From Diprion similis (Eukaryota > Arthropoda > Insecta > Hymenoptera > Diprionidae): a stretch of DNA of 64,000 bases. The notes beneath the pieces were generated by a model that had not been told where the DNA came from, did not search any database, and saw only the letters and a program-made list of their open reading frames with translations. The DNA lies in contig NC_060116.1 in assembly GCF_021155765.1 (NCBI RefSeq), forward strand, positions 13,144,001 to 13,208,000, given 5' to 3'. Shown here piece by piece: positions 43,701 through 60,931 of the stretch (the stretch's first letter is position 1; every line of letters begins with the position of its first letter). The position numbers and the translations under genes were made by a program.

Positions 43701-46700
43701 GACACACGGATGTATCCAGGCAGAGTTTTAATTTCTTTGCATACAAGCATTTTAGGCTACAAAACCAATTTTTGTTCAATTTCTTTGTCGTTTTGAGCAA
43801 AGAAAAAATTGTAGATTTGTTTTTTGCACTTATATGCTACTTTTTAAAAGTTGTTTCGTTTGAAAATGATAATTCTGCAAACGAAAAAAACGTCAGCATT
43901 TTTTTATCTCATCACGACTTGCAGTATTATGGTGCTTGAATCTAGCTTGCTGGTCCCTTTAACGGAATCACGTCGATGAGACAGGAACAAATGTCACGCT
44001 GTGTATTAATAGTTTCAGAATTAATGACCATCTACGACTGGAGCTTAGGGGGTGGGCTGGTGGTACAAAAAGGGGGGCTCTGGCACATAATAGGAATCCG
44101 CAGCATGGGTACAATCGATGGATTTGCATCGTATGGGGTAAACACCATAAATTCGGACAATCGACAGTATTCGAAATACACGAATATCTCGGCTTACGTA
44201 ACGTGGCTTCAAAACGTTTTCTTCAAGTTGGAACGATACAAGTCTTACCCTGCGTGCAGTAGTTACATGCAAGTTCTTCAATCATGTTTCTTTAAACTGG
44301 TTTCATTTTTATATTTAAATTGCAGTTACTCTAGCCCTATAGTCTTAGCTGTGAGATAAACGAACTTCCTTCTCTTCTCCTATCTCTATTCGTCGCCATT
44401 TAATATCTCACTTGTAACACTGTGTAATTTGCTTTGAAATAGTCCGCCGCGATTGGTGTCCAACGAACCACTTGCTGCACGACGGTTCGGGACCATCCCG
44501 AGGAGGCCTCCACCCCTTCTGCCACCATTTAAAATAGACAATTCAGGGAATCGAGTGGTGGGGGGTACAGCCATTGCTTCCGGCGGTGGCGGCGGGGGCG
44601 ACGGCGGTGATTTAGGGGGTGAGCCGGGGCGGAATAGAAATGCCGGTTATGCCGGTTATGCCGGTTATGCCGGTTATGCCGGTTATGCCGGTTCTGCCGG
44701 TTATGCCGGTTATGCCGGTTCTGCCAGCCACGCACTTGCTGCGTCGCGCCCGGATATATACCCTGCTGCTGGCTATCCTTCTTTACCGGTCCAAGAGCCG
44801 GCGTTAGAACCGATTCCAACGATGAGGACGACGTCTGCTCCGGACAAGTTCAACGCGCAGCTGCCGTCAAATCCCGGATTACGTACTCCAGTACCAGTCT
44901 TTCCTATATATGTGACACCTACCTCGCCATCGTTCACACGTCGGCCCCCGGTACCGAGACCACCAGCAATAGTCATCACCGAGGTCATCACTCAGAACTC
45001 CATCAACGTCGAAACAACGTCAAATAAGGAAGACGTATCTTGCGCGGTACCACCACAGCCTGCTAATGGGGAATGGAAGCTTCATCCGTCTCACTGCAAG
45101 GGCAACACAGATTGCACTTATCCTGCAGATACTGCACCTGAGCCTGTAATTCGGCTGGTGTACAGTTGCCGACCGGGATTTCGACTCGACGGAAGCCCTG
45201 ATGTCGTTTGCGACAAGCAGTTGGTAAACTGGTCATCGATCCCAACCTGCGTCGGTGGGTCAAAACTTTACTTGCCAAAAATATGTAGAATTATGTGTGG
45301 GATTAAAAGGTGCTTCCTTTTTCCCCAAACGAAAAACAAAAAAACGGGGTGGCCGATGGAAGACACCCAGCAGAAGGAACTGCTCAGGTGTTTTCATATT
45401 GGATTCATATTAAGGGCATGCACTTCCTGGTGACTTCTGTCACGGTGACAAAAGCAGCTTTCCATAGAAACTCATACGCTGTCACATCACCGTAGTAAAC
45501 ACAGCTTTATCGGTTTCCACGGAAAAATTGTGAAGAAATTTTTTGTCACCGTGACAAAAGCCACCAATGAGCACCTATGCAAAAGTCATACTAAGAAAGA
45601 TTGGAAAATGCTTGGATATCAATAGGGGCAGGGTAGGAATAGGGGTGGGGGTCACTCTCAGTACAAAGACGCGTCATGCGAAGTTCCTTAATACTTATCG
45701 ATGAGACATTGTGGAGTGAGGGTGCAGGCTATTAAATATTTGATTTTGCCGTGCAATTGACTGACAATTTTGGGACATTTTTCAGCGATCACCTGCCCCT
45801 CTTTGGACTCTGTTTCAAGGATAGTGACATGCTACCGAGGAAATAGATGGACACCGTGTAACTCTTCAGCGCTACCAAACACCACGGCTTCACTCTCGTG
45901 TCGCCCTGCTTACGAAGAAGATTCAGGTTTATCGAAGGTTCACAGTAAAACTGTGACGTGCAACATGAACGGCGAGTGGGAGCCTAACCCTATCACTTGC
46001 ATTCCTGGTAGGCTACAACGACCTCTAATTTAGCACTATCTCATTGTCAACAGGCAATTAGAACGTTCATCTCGAGTGGATTGAAATCAGGCATCGTTTA
46101 AATGTGGTTTCAGTGTGCGGGATAACCTACACTCAGTCCACTTCGGCCATGATTGGAGAAGTCGCTGATATCTTACAACTCCCGTGGCACGCGACGTTGT
46201 ATAAACAAAAGGATCCACCCGAGGGTCCCAAGGACTTTGCATGTGGTGCAACGTTAATTCAAAACAACCTTCTGCTCACCGCCGCCAAGTGTGTTTATGA
46301 CGATATCTTTGGAACGGTTGATCTAGCTGATAAATTTTACGTCATCACTGGAAATAAGTTCAGCGGTTATGACTCTCCACTTCAGGATCCAGGGCTAGTT
46401 CAGAAAGCTACGGTTAGTAGCACCGTGGCAGGACCTTTTTGTCAAATACGTTGTACTTGTATTTGTTTGGACGTTATTCGGGTTGTTACTTTTCGGTTTT
46501 ATCTACTCAGGTGAAGAGTATCCATGTCCCTTGCGAGTATTCTGGCCTGAACGGAAATCAGGAGAACGACATTGCGATCATCGAGCTGCGAGAGCCGTTC
46601 CAGTTGTCCGGTATCTCAATACCGGCTTGTATCGATGTTCTGGGTACCGAAGGGCTGCTACTGAAATCCAACTGGCTCGGAAGATATCCTGCCTTTGGTA

Positions 46701-47174
46701 TAACGGAAGCCAGCACATCGAGTGGAATTTCCTCGAATCTGAACTCTCCCTACGTACTTTATAGAGCATGCGAAACGCTCAACGCACTCGGGGAATACGC
46801 CGAACTTCTTGGGGATGTCAAATTTTGCGGTGAAACTCGCAAAGGTACTAAAACATGACTCCTGATTTTTAATTTTGCCGGAAAACTTGGAAAAAAAAAA
46901 ATAGAAATGTTATTTGAATTGAATTCCAGGGTTGACTGTTACCGATGAATACATTGGCGGTGGCCTGGTCTCTCAGATCAATGGTACTAGGTGGTATGTA
47001 ACGGGAATTTTGACTAGGATTTTTAGGATGGCTGCTTCGACGGGATATGAAAGCAGCAATGGTGATCACGCCGTTTTTACTAAGATTTCCTTCCACAAAA
47101 AGTGGATTCAGAACGTAATGTTCAATTTGGAACGATATGGGTATTCCCCGTCATGCGAACCCAGCGTCGATTAA
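40758..47174 (+). CDS. Copy C: two-headed protease homologue with both heads inactive
   Basis: Twelve exons: 40758-40909, 40979-41311, 42134-42477, 42591-42815, 42908-43200, 43292-43625, 44019-44268, 44443-45254, 45786-46007, 46114-46412, 46511-46844, 46930-47174 (1280 aa). Two LDLa repeats, then both CCP/CCP-like/SP halves. SP1: His to Lys (TTAKC), DSG region YDWSLGGG (no Ser), and the Cys before the catalytic site is Tyr. SP2: His to Lys (TAAKC), and the Ser motif is TDEYIGGG. Both keep DIALIEL or DIAIIEL. The frame is open throughout, so it reads as a non-catalytic homologue and not a decayed pseudogene. The hinge has a 9-bp repeat. The intron after SP1 uses a GC donor (44269). The third exon's acceptor (42133) is my least certain junction; the acceptor used in A and B is not recognisable here. 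Confidence 0.75.
44640..44727 (+). repeat. 9-bp coding repeat (Ala-Gly-Tyr) in the copy C hinge
   Basis: About ten in-frame units of GCCGGTTAT (some GCCGGTTCT) encoding AGY/AGS repeats, preceded by a poly-Gly run. This replaces the Thr/Pro hinge of A and the 13-residue repeat of B. Confidence 0.9.
45435..45562. repeat. Two near-palindromes in copy C intron
   Basis: CTGTCACGGTGACAAAAGC (from about 45435) and TTTTGTCACCGTGACAAAAG (from about 45541) are odd-centred palindromes facing each other about 100 bp apart. Possibly ends of a small element; no coding content. Confidence 0.45.
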
Positions 47175-47334
47175 CGATCACCCGAAATGACATCATTTTG
47201 GGACAGGTACCTAATGGAAAAAAAGCCAGAAGTACAGAAATACCTCCCGGTCACACGGTGGTATGTCGAATAACTGCAAATTTGTACATTTGTCAGTTGG
47301 ATTAATATAATATCAACAATATACGAAACAAGAT

Positions 47335-47340
47335 AATAAA
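47335..47340 (+). terminator. Poly(A) signal of copy C
   Basis: AATAAA 161 bp after the copy C stop codon. Confidence 0.5.
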
Positions 47341-48343
47341 AACGTTGTATAGGTTCGAGGCCAATAATTTAATTATTTCCAGAACAGTCGGCTGGTCCTG
47401 CACTCCATATGCCAGCCATTTGAGGCGAACAGCAGAATTTTGCGTGAAATTCTCGAGCCCTTCCATTATTTGAGAAAAAAAATAACATCAATGAATATTC
47501 AGGGAAAACGCAGGACGTAAAACTTTACTTAATGAGTAAATAAATCAAAGTTTTATAAATTACGAATTTTTTTATCCAACTTATGTACTCCAAGAAGTTT
47601 GGAAAATAGATTTTAAAAACAAAAACACGACATGAATGATCCAATAGCATTTAAAAGAAATGCTATGCAAATATCTCACGTCCTGATTATCGGCAAACTC
47701 ATAACTACTGATGTGATACCGTATCCAATATAAATTTTGCATCGCAAATCATTTGTTGTTATGCATATTAAATTCAAACTTCATCCTTAATGAATCTTTC
47801 AAGAGAAGCGACTTCACAATCATAGATCGCTTCAAATTATATGTAAGAAGCGCGCTGAGAGACACGACGTGAAGCAATAACGTGACATTTGGATAAGAAA
47901 AACTAAGATTACGCTTCGCTGGACTGGATAGTATTCTATAATCAACGTCAAACCTTCATACTTTAACCGCATCATCTTTTTACAACGCCGATGGCTTGTT
48001 TGACTATTTCCAGCCTCGAAATCTTGTTACTACATGTTTACCTTGAAAATCTTTGACCGATACTTTTTTTCTTGCGTTATACGGTATGGATAATTCCCTG
48101 GGAATTTCATCCTCGTTCTTTAGTATACACTTGTGTATTTTTTTCTTCATTCGGCACAAAGTAAAAAAAAAAAAAGGAATGGTTCTTTAAAACTCTTCAG
48201 TCTACGCTGACCAGTCTAACTGACTGGTCAGTACACGTGCGCCGATCGAACCAGCATGTACCCACGATTTTCCGCGATGACCTAAACGCTCAACATATAC
48301 ACACTGCAGCTGATTACAAGCTATAGTTGTTCGTGAGGCTACG
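47341..48343 (+). promoter_or_regulatory. Upstream region of copy D, homologous to those of E and F
   Basis: The block at about 48195-48250 (AGTCTACGCTGACC...GACTGGTCAG) is recognisable upstream of E (55506-55550) and F (61392-61440). A kappaB-like site GGGAATTTCA lies at 48100-48109, 244 bp before the ATG, at a position matched in E and F. No coding region is seen. Confidence 0.5.
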
Positions 48344-51300
48344 ATGACGTCGATATTCGCCGTTGAACGTGCTGTGATCCTGAGTTTCGTTTGTGGTGAG
48401 TGATTGACGTCACGGTTATTAGAAAAGTGATGAAGCCTCCACTCTGGCATATTTTGTGTTACATTTTGTAATACGGTTTGCGAAATGATCTGGACACTAA
48501 AAACTTTTCAGCAGATCTCTACCGTGCGGGTTTCTATTTAGCTTCAGAATTTATGATTGTTTGAAAAGAGATTTATCGTATGTTTTTTTACCAGAAATTT
48601 CGTTTAGTTTCAATTTTTTTAAAGTGACTTTTCTTACGACATAATTCTATTTTCTTTGTTTTCCGAGGAATCATTACGATTTAGTTCTTCACGGTAGAGA
48701 TCCATATATTTTCTTGTCATTTATTAACAGCGGTTACGTATTCCAACTTCAAATGGTTACTTGATTTGTAAGTGTAGAGATCAGTTAAAATTCTTGCTCA
48801 AAGAATACACCTTTTACTTCTTGGACAGCCAAGGAATCCATAGAACAGAGTGAAGTCAAGTAACTGTACTACAGTCATCGAATTTGCCCGCAATCGGAAT
48901 GTTTTGGAATCATGTTTAGCATCTGCATCTACGTAATCACTTCTTTCATAATAGCAAAAATACTATCTCAACACAAGGGATCATAAATATAAACTGAGAA
49001 CCCGTATAACCGGTTAACGCGTAGCTGGCACGCTTATTGACCAGACAAATGACTCTGAGCTATTTGCCGATGCTTACATGATCATAAGAGATAAGTGTTC
49101 AAGCTTAAAACCACTAAAAATAAAATATTATCAAATTAAATACGCATGTCCGTTAATTCAACGAAATCGTTTGATCTTGTCTCGTGGTTCTTGGAGCACA
49201 GCCATCTTCGCATCGGTTAGGTGTCGAGAAGTCGTTGGAAATCTGAAACTAAACGATATCAATGAAAAGGGTTGCAGGTGAGTAGATATCAGGGTTTGAC
49301 TCTAACATTTAAAACCACATGATACCCCAAAATTAATGACAACAAACTTCCTGTAGAGAGAACCAGTTTACCTGCCAAGACGGGAATTGCATCTCGGAGG
49401 AATTACTGTGCGACGGAAGAGCCGACTGTTCCGATCGGAGTGATGAAACTACGCCTGTCTGTGAATTCTCCCCGTAAGCAGCTCTCCAAACTTGTCACTG
49501 TCAGTTTTCCACGTAAAACCTGCTGCGAATCCATCTGCGAAACTTTACTGCATCTTATTCTTAAAATAAAAAAAAAAAATTTTTATTACCATTCAGTGAG
49601 TATCGAATTAAAGCAAACGAATCCCTTTGAATAGTGACGACGGCTTTAACACGTATACGATTAAATCAACGAACCGTTCGAAAAGAGCCGCGCAAAGAAC
49701 GCCGTCGTCTTGTCTGGTTCCACCGCAACCAAGTAACGGCCACTGGAAGCTCCATCGAGCACTCTGCGACGATGGCGTGGACTGCGACGTTTCTCAAGAT
49801 ATCAAGCTGGAGCCTGGAAGCCGGCTGTTGTACACCTGCTTTCCGAATTACAAGGCGACAGGAGCCACCGACGTTTTCTGCGAAGTCACGGGGACGTGGT
49901 CGGAAATCCCCGAGTGTATTGGTGAGTTAAATTCTATTGGGTTTCTCTAATTTTCTCCTCATTTTCAACATCTCGTATCTAGTGATAAGTTGTCTCAATC
50001 TATACCAAATTTTTGCCTATGTTAACGCTAGTACACCTCATTCAATTCAACAAACAACCCTATTATTGAACCAGCCCTTACAGAACAAAAACCAACTTAG
50101 GTTTAAATTCGTACCCTAAACTCACAGACAATGCTAAATTCCCATAAGAATAAAGTTGAGGGTGCAAATTTAAGCCCAAGTTAGGGGATTTGGTCCGTAA
50201 GGGTGTCACACAGAGACGTTGCAGCCGTTTGTCATGTGAAGTTAATGAAAATAAGGGGTCCTGTAAGATGTGAAGACTTTGGGTATAGTCGCTTTATGGC
50301 TGTAACGACTAACGACTTAATGAATAATATTTTCAACGACTCAATACTTACGTAAACATGCAATGAACGTTGTTGCAGAGGTAAAATGCAGCACTTTGAA
50401 TTCCCCGTCGACGACGGCTTCATGCTATCGTTCTGGTCAGTTGGTGAGCTGCGACTCTACGATGTCCCCGGGCATCAGAGCTGAAGTATTTTGTCGGCAA
50501 GGATACAAGAAGGAGACGAGTTCCTTGACAAGTCGCAGAGAAGTCGTCATGTGCAATTCGGACGGAAAGTGGGAACCGGACCCCATTAGATGCATACCAG
50601 GTACACTTACGATTTACGTTGTCCACGTATTTATAGTGCTTTCTTCACTCTCATCATTTAGACAAGCGGTTTGGGCAGCAATTTTTTTTGTTTGTTTCAC
50701 GTGAGGGTTGTGGACTTATTTTCTACTTTCATATCAGTAAAGTTGGTTTAGTCGTTCGTCTGGAATTCTGATTGCAAGAACATCGTAAAATTTCATCTCA
50801 AAGCTCAATCAACTGTCTCACGTTTTTGAAAATTCCGTCATTAGTCAATTCAATTTTTTTCTCGAAAATTCGATTTTGCACTAACTCATATATCATCTTC
50901 AGCACCATGCCTGAAATGCATTCTGTATTTTAAATGCCCGCAACTTTGCTATTAAATCATAATCCGTAGATTGTACTTGAGAACAACGATCGCTTGGGAA
51001 ATAAACAAGTTCTGATAACAAATTGATAAACTACAGAGCGCACAATTGGTTTTCCGTAGATCTTAACTTGCAGTTGTCGTGTTTTCAGTATGCGGTGTCG
51101 CAAGAATCGAGCAGAGTCCATTGGTATACAATGGTATCAAGGCGAACGTCAGTGACTTTCCGTGGCACGCGACCCTCTACAAGGAGGAGAGCACGGATGA
51201 AGGACCCAAAAAGGAATTTCAGTGTGGTGCTACAATTATTCATACAAACCTGGTAATGACAGCTGCGCATTGCATCTACGACGAGTACACTCAGGCCACG

Positions 51301-53534
51301 GAGAACCCGGAGAAATTTTTCATCGTCACTGGAAATACGTTTCGCGATTATGATTCTTCGCTGCACGATCCTAGAATCGTCCAAAAGGCCAGGGTTCGTT
51401 CGCATCGTCGTCATCGACTGTTCTGATATTTTTGCCTTGGACCTAAGACTAAGAATAGATATTCGCATCTTGTTCCAGGTGAAAAATATCTACATGCATT
51501 GTCAGTATTACGGACTAGGAGGAAACTACGTATCTGACATCGCGTTGCTGGAACTTAAGCAGCCGTTCGAATTCTCCAGCTTTCTTCAGCCTGCTTGTTT
51601 GGACCTCTCTGGGTACGGTGAGCAAATACTTGATTCCAGTGTCTTCGGGAGAGTCGCTGGTTTCGGTAGGACAGCAACAGGCACGACCAGTGCCGTTCTC
51701 CAGACTCTGACGCTTCCTTACATACCATACAACAAGTGCAAGACTTTGAACCACAATCTCGAAATCGAAGTCTTCATCAGCCACGACAAGTTCTGTGCTG
51801 GTTATAAAAATGGTATGTAACGATCCTTGATGAATTTTGACATTTTTTAAAAACGTGGTCCTTATATCGTTTTTTAGTTATTATTTTGTTCACTTTTACT
51901 CCCTAAATTAAGCAATCCTGCCAAATCCGAGCTCTCCATCCCGATGGGAAACCCTGCCGGAGAGCATCGTTATTTTAATGGTCTTTTCTATGTCTGAAAA
52001 CTTACGACAAACTCAAGTCTTAATTGTAAAATTGAATTTGAATTCGAAAAATGTCTATTCTTATATATGTTGAAAGTTTTAGTTAGTATCGTGTTTTTGT
52101 AATTATAATTATAAATTCATACAAATATGCCAATGAATTCTTATTTTCAGATCGATTTATCTAAATAGCAAATAGTTCAGTTTGGCGATTCAAAATTTCA
52201 AAATTCAATAATAAAGACCCCTTATAAAGAGCACCCTAATATTCACAACAGATTCTAAATGCGTTGTTGATTTCAGGATCTGCCGTGTGTGAAGGTGATA
52301 GTGGAGGTGGTTTGGTCTTCATGAAAAATGACTTGTGGTACGTTATGGGGATCGTCAGCGTAGGTCTCGGCGTAGACACCAGCAGCGGGGAAAAGACCTG
52401 CGACAAATACTCCTACTCGCTTTACACCAAAGTCTCCACTTACATGACTTGGATTCAAGATGTAATATTTGAATTGGAGCAACACAAGTCTTACCCCGTG
52501 TGTAGGCCGTACAGGTAAGTGCTTTCTTAACGTTTCTATGGGCTGGTTCCATTGCTATCTTTGTTGGAATCATCAAGATGCATGAAAGTCTTTCTTTTCT
52601 GTTATCCCCTTCGTCATCTTTTAATACATGATGGTACGCGTTCGCGATTTTCTTTGGAATAGACCACAGCCACCAACGCCGAAGACCACTAAAGAAATTC
52701 CTTCAAGCGCGGTAGTCTTATACTGTAAGGTACCACCGCATCCTGCCCACGGGGAATGGAGACTTCATCCGTCGATCTGCGAGGGGCGCACAGATTGCAC
52801 AGTACCTCAGGGTGCTTCACTGGAAGCTGGAGATCAGCTGGTATACAGTTGCATGCCTGGATTTCGACTCGATGGGAGCCCTTACGTCTTCTGCGGACTG
52901 CAGGGAAATTGGACAACAATCCCAATCTGCGTCGATGGTAAACCACAATTTCTAACAGGATATAAGGATATATCATACTGCGGGGAATTAAGAGGTTCCT
53001 CTTATTTTTCCAGGACTGTTTTGTGTACTTAAGTAGTCGTAACGAAGTAACGAGTATGAGAAAAATTAAACTTGTTCCTCTTGCTCTCACATGCGATGTA
53101 AATATGCAAAATTGACGCACTCTAAGACGCGCAACCGCGTATTGAACGAGGGTAATGGACTTATTAATCCTAGTCAGAGTTTACTGTTCTCCGCAATTTA
53201 TGCTGTGATTAAAGACAAAGGCGTTAAGACATTGTAGGATAAGGGTATAGGATGTATTTAAATATTGCCTTGGTGTTTTACAGAAATCATCTGCCCCTCG
53301 CTGAATTCTGCATCGACAGCAATGACGTGTCTTCGGCAGAGCACTTGGACGCAGGATTGCAACTCTACTGCTTTACCATATTCCACAGCCTCACTCATAT
53401 GTCGACCTGGTTATACCGAGGATGCGACTCCTGGCAAGGCTGGTAGTAAATATGTGAGATGTAACGCGAACGGCCAGTGGGAGCCAAAACCTATCACTTG
53501 CCTTCCAAGCGAGGGGCAACAAGGCCAAGTTTAA
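48344..53534 (+). CDS. Copy D: ModSP/HP14-like protease with active head 1; second protease domain lost
   Basis: Ten exons: 48344-48395, 49202-49277, 49357-49473, 49635-49921, 50379-50600, 51089-51393, 51479-51812, 52277-52514, 52663-52937, 53284-53534 (718 aa). The signal peptide is split over two exons, as in E and F. One LDLa repeat, CCP, CCP-like domain, then an SP with an intact triad: TAAHC, SDIALLEL and CEGDSGGG. The activation site QSPLVYNG places Leu, not Arg/Lys, at P1. After the hinge come a third CCP and a CCP-like domain, and translation runs through a disabled donor (CCAAGCGAGG where B has CCAAGTAAGC) to a stop at 53532. A remnant of SP2's first residues follows at about 53621-53636 and is interrupted at once. 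A bona fide gene with a truncated second half is the simplest reading. Confidence 0.78.
50075..50203. repeat. About 130-bp foldback (MITE-like) element in copy D intron
   Basis: Left arm CCCTTACAGAACAAAAACC... through TACCCTAAAC and right arm GTTGAGGGTGCAAATTTAAG... through GTCCGTAAGGG are imperfect inverses along their whole length. It lies between the two CCP-domain exons. Confidence 0.65.
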
Positions 53535-53620
53535 CTCATTGTCAATCGCATTTTCAACAGACAATTGAAACGTGCATTTAGACTAGGTGGAAGTAACGCA
53601 TTCCTTGAATTTTATTCCAG

Positions 53621-54000
53621 TGTGCGAAAGGTGCTAATTATTATTCTTTCATAATTTTATTCTGTACTTTGGTAGCTGTATTAAAGTAACAAGTAGTAAC
53701 AGAAAAACGAATATCATTCCGTTTGCTCTCATTGGCAATGAAAGTCGACAGTCTGTATTGGGGAATAAGTAATTCAATTTGGATGTGAATAAACATCTAC
53801 GAAAACAAAGCGAATTCGTTTGACGGTAGTTTCGCAGAGGTACTGAGGTTCCCATTTCGATGCAAAGTAAAATGCTAAGCGGAAATATATCCTCAGATAA
53901 AACAACCATCGTTACAGGGGGCTTTGCCATCTACCGAATGGAGAATTGTAGTTCGACCGAGGAGCGGATATCAAGTCCCTTAAAGGTAGTGCGATACCCT
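53621..54000 (+). pseudogene. Remnant of copy D second protease domain and recombination junction
   Basis: A TTCCAG acceptor followed by TGTGCG matches the start of the SP2 exon in B and C, but after about 15 nt the sequence switches. From about 53645 it resembles the intron between the third CCP exon and the CCP-like exon (compare TTTGGTAGCTGTATTAAAGTAAC with TTTGGTAGCCATAATAAAG near 28455). The rest of SP2 is absent. Confidence 0.55.
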
Positions 54001-54256
54001 GTTGGAATCGAGAAATGAACAGCAGGGGTTAATATTACCTATCCACGTTCCACGTTTCAGCTCAGAGAGAATACGATAAACAATATTATTTATTATTTTT
54101 CGACATACTGTTTAGCTTAACTAATTGTGAAATCAGATTTAAAAAATTCAAGAAGAGGTACCCTGTAACTATCTCGTGCCAACACCGTGTCTTCTATTTG
54201 ATTGTAATATGCTGGTTGGAGTTCATTTTTTGTTTCGTAGGAAAACATGGTTGAAA

Positions 54257-54691
54257 TTAACGACCGCAACGCTTAGTAGCAAATTGGTCCACCGCAACAT
54301 CTCGGATACAGCTTCGTGTTATCGTCTTTTTTGTAACCGTGACTGTTCCGACATGCTCCCCAGGCACATCTACAAAATGAAAATCGCGGTAAGTAAATTT
54401 CGCAGGCATGAAGACTTTCGCTTTATGGATGAAGTTTTTATACTGACGCAAGAACGGAGCTGATATTGCCGGAGTCATTACACGTAATAATTCCACAGCT
54501 GTTTAGCAATTTACCGTCAAGGGTAAAATCGGGAGGGCAGTTTCCTAGAGGAAAAAATTGGTCCAAGAGAATTAATCGGTAAGTGCAGTCTCCATTTTTT
54601 TTCCACTAAAGCTAGACTTACTCAACACCGGTATGTGCTCCGACAGATCGACGATGACGAAAAGTATTGCAAGAAACGCGACAAACTTCAT
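54257..54691 (-). CDS. Candidate small secreted two-cysteine peptide
   Basis: Two exons on the minus strand: 54691-54622 and 54369-54257, giving 60 aa. The first exon encodes a textbook signal peptide (MKFVAFLAILFVIVDL) and ends at a GTAAGT donor. The second starts after a TTTTGTAG acceptor, continues in phase and ends ...TKRCGR then TAA. The mature part has two cysteines that could form one loop, and a terminal Gly-Arg compatible with C-terminal amidation. I do not recognise the family. An AATAAA on the minus strand lies about 170 bp downstream (near 54088). It is antisense to the protease array and fills the gap left by the truncation of copy D. Support is the signal peptide plus matched splice phases only; there is no homology evidence. 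Confidence 0.5.
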
Positions 54692-55665
54692 GGTCACTAA
54701 AATTTTGCGTTGGGGATTGAGAAAAGTAGCTGCTTCTTCACCGACTTTCAAACGTATACTAAAGTACCGATCGTCGGCAGACTTTTACGGCGTTGCGATT
54801 CGAAGGTCGGATGGCCCTGTACGCATACGCAGCTCGTTACCAACATTTATTAAAACTATCGCTGAATAAGATACAATATCATCACGAGTTTCCCCCTCTT
54901 CGTTGTGCGGTCTGTACAGGTGACCAGCGTCCGAGTGACTTCCGCATTTGCTGAAAAAATTAGATTTTCTACAAATATGATGGAATATGTTGCGAATTGA
55001 TATTACATTATCCTTAGCTCTCGGCATGTGGTATTTGGCGAGAGTAATTTCGCGATTGCGACGAAAATGTGTAACAGGGAGGAGGGAGAACTACCATAAT
55101 ATGATTTTTCGGTGTGGCCTACAGTTGGTGGTTGTGTTGCAGCGTGTTAGCTAGCTTGGCGAATAGCAACATTTTTATAAAGTTTTCAACCTCGATACCT
55201 AATTTAGACACGTTACCTTCATTTGACACTGTTTGCTTGCTTGACTATTTCCAACCTTAAAATCTTGTGGCAACATGTTTACCTTGAAAAACTTTTGATG
55301 ATACCTTTTTTTGCGCTACACGGTATCAATCTATGGAGTATTATCCATAAAGCCTCCCCCCCACACACGAGCGTATCAAATCGTTCGTGTGGGGATTTCA
55401 GTGCAGGGAAGTTTATCCTTGTATGATTATCCTTAGCATACACTCGTGTATTGTTTTTGTCCTCTTTTCACATGCAGTCACGTATAATTCGTTTCTCTTT
55501 AACTCAGCAGTCTACGTTGATCGGTCTGATTGGCTGGTCAGCACACGTTCGAAAACTGAACCATCATGCTCCTAGTGCCCGCTATTTTGACATACTCGGA
55601 CAAGTGCGAATGCTCAAAATATACAGTGCAGATTATTATAACCGATAGTTGTTTGTGAGGCTATA
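54692..55665 (+). promoter_or_regulatory. Upstream region of copy E
   Basis: Holds the block shared with D and F (55506-55550) and a kappaB-like GGGGATTTCA at 55391-55400, 275 bp before the ATG. Also GTTTGCTTGCTTGACTATTTCC near 55228 matches a block upstream of D (about 47995). The left part may include the promoter of the minus-strand peptide gene. Confidence 0.45.
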
Positions 55666-60868
<5,203 letters not shown>

Positions 60869-60925
60869 TTGCGAATAATATGCCTGCAGCGTGACAAGAC
60901 TTACTCGTCGTGTAACAGCGCTTAG

Positions 60926-60931
60926 AATAAA
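60926..60931 (+). terminator. Poly(A) signal of copy E
   Basis: AATAAA 58 bp after the copy E stop codon. Confidence 0.55.

Noticed and set aside
44019-44359. Copy C head 1 as a separate gene ending at the stop at 44357
   Set aside because: Possible if the GC donor is not used, but all four sister copies splice at this point and the downstream exon joins in phase.
48181-48250. Short inverted piece GACCAGTC/GACTGGTC upstream of copy D as a regulatory operator
   Set aside because: The symmetry is not kept in E and F, so only the conserved block itself is reported.
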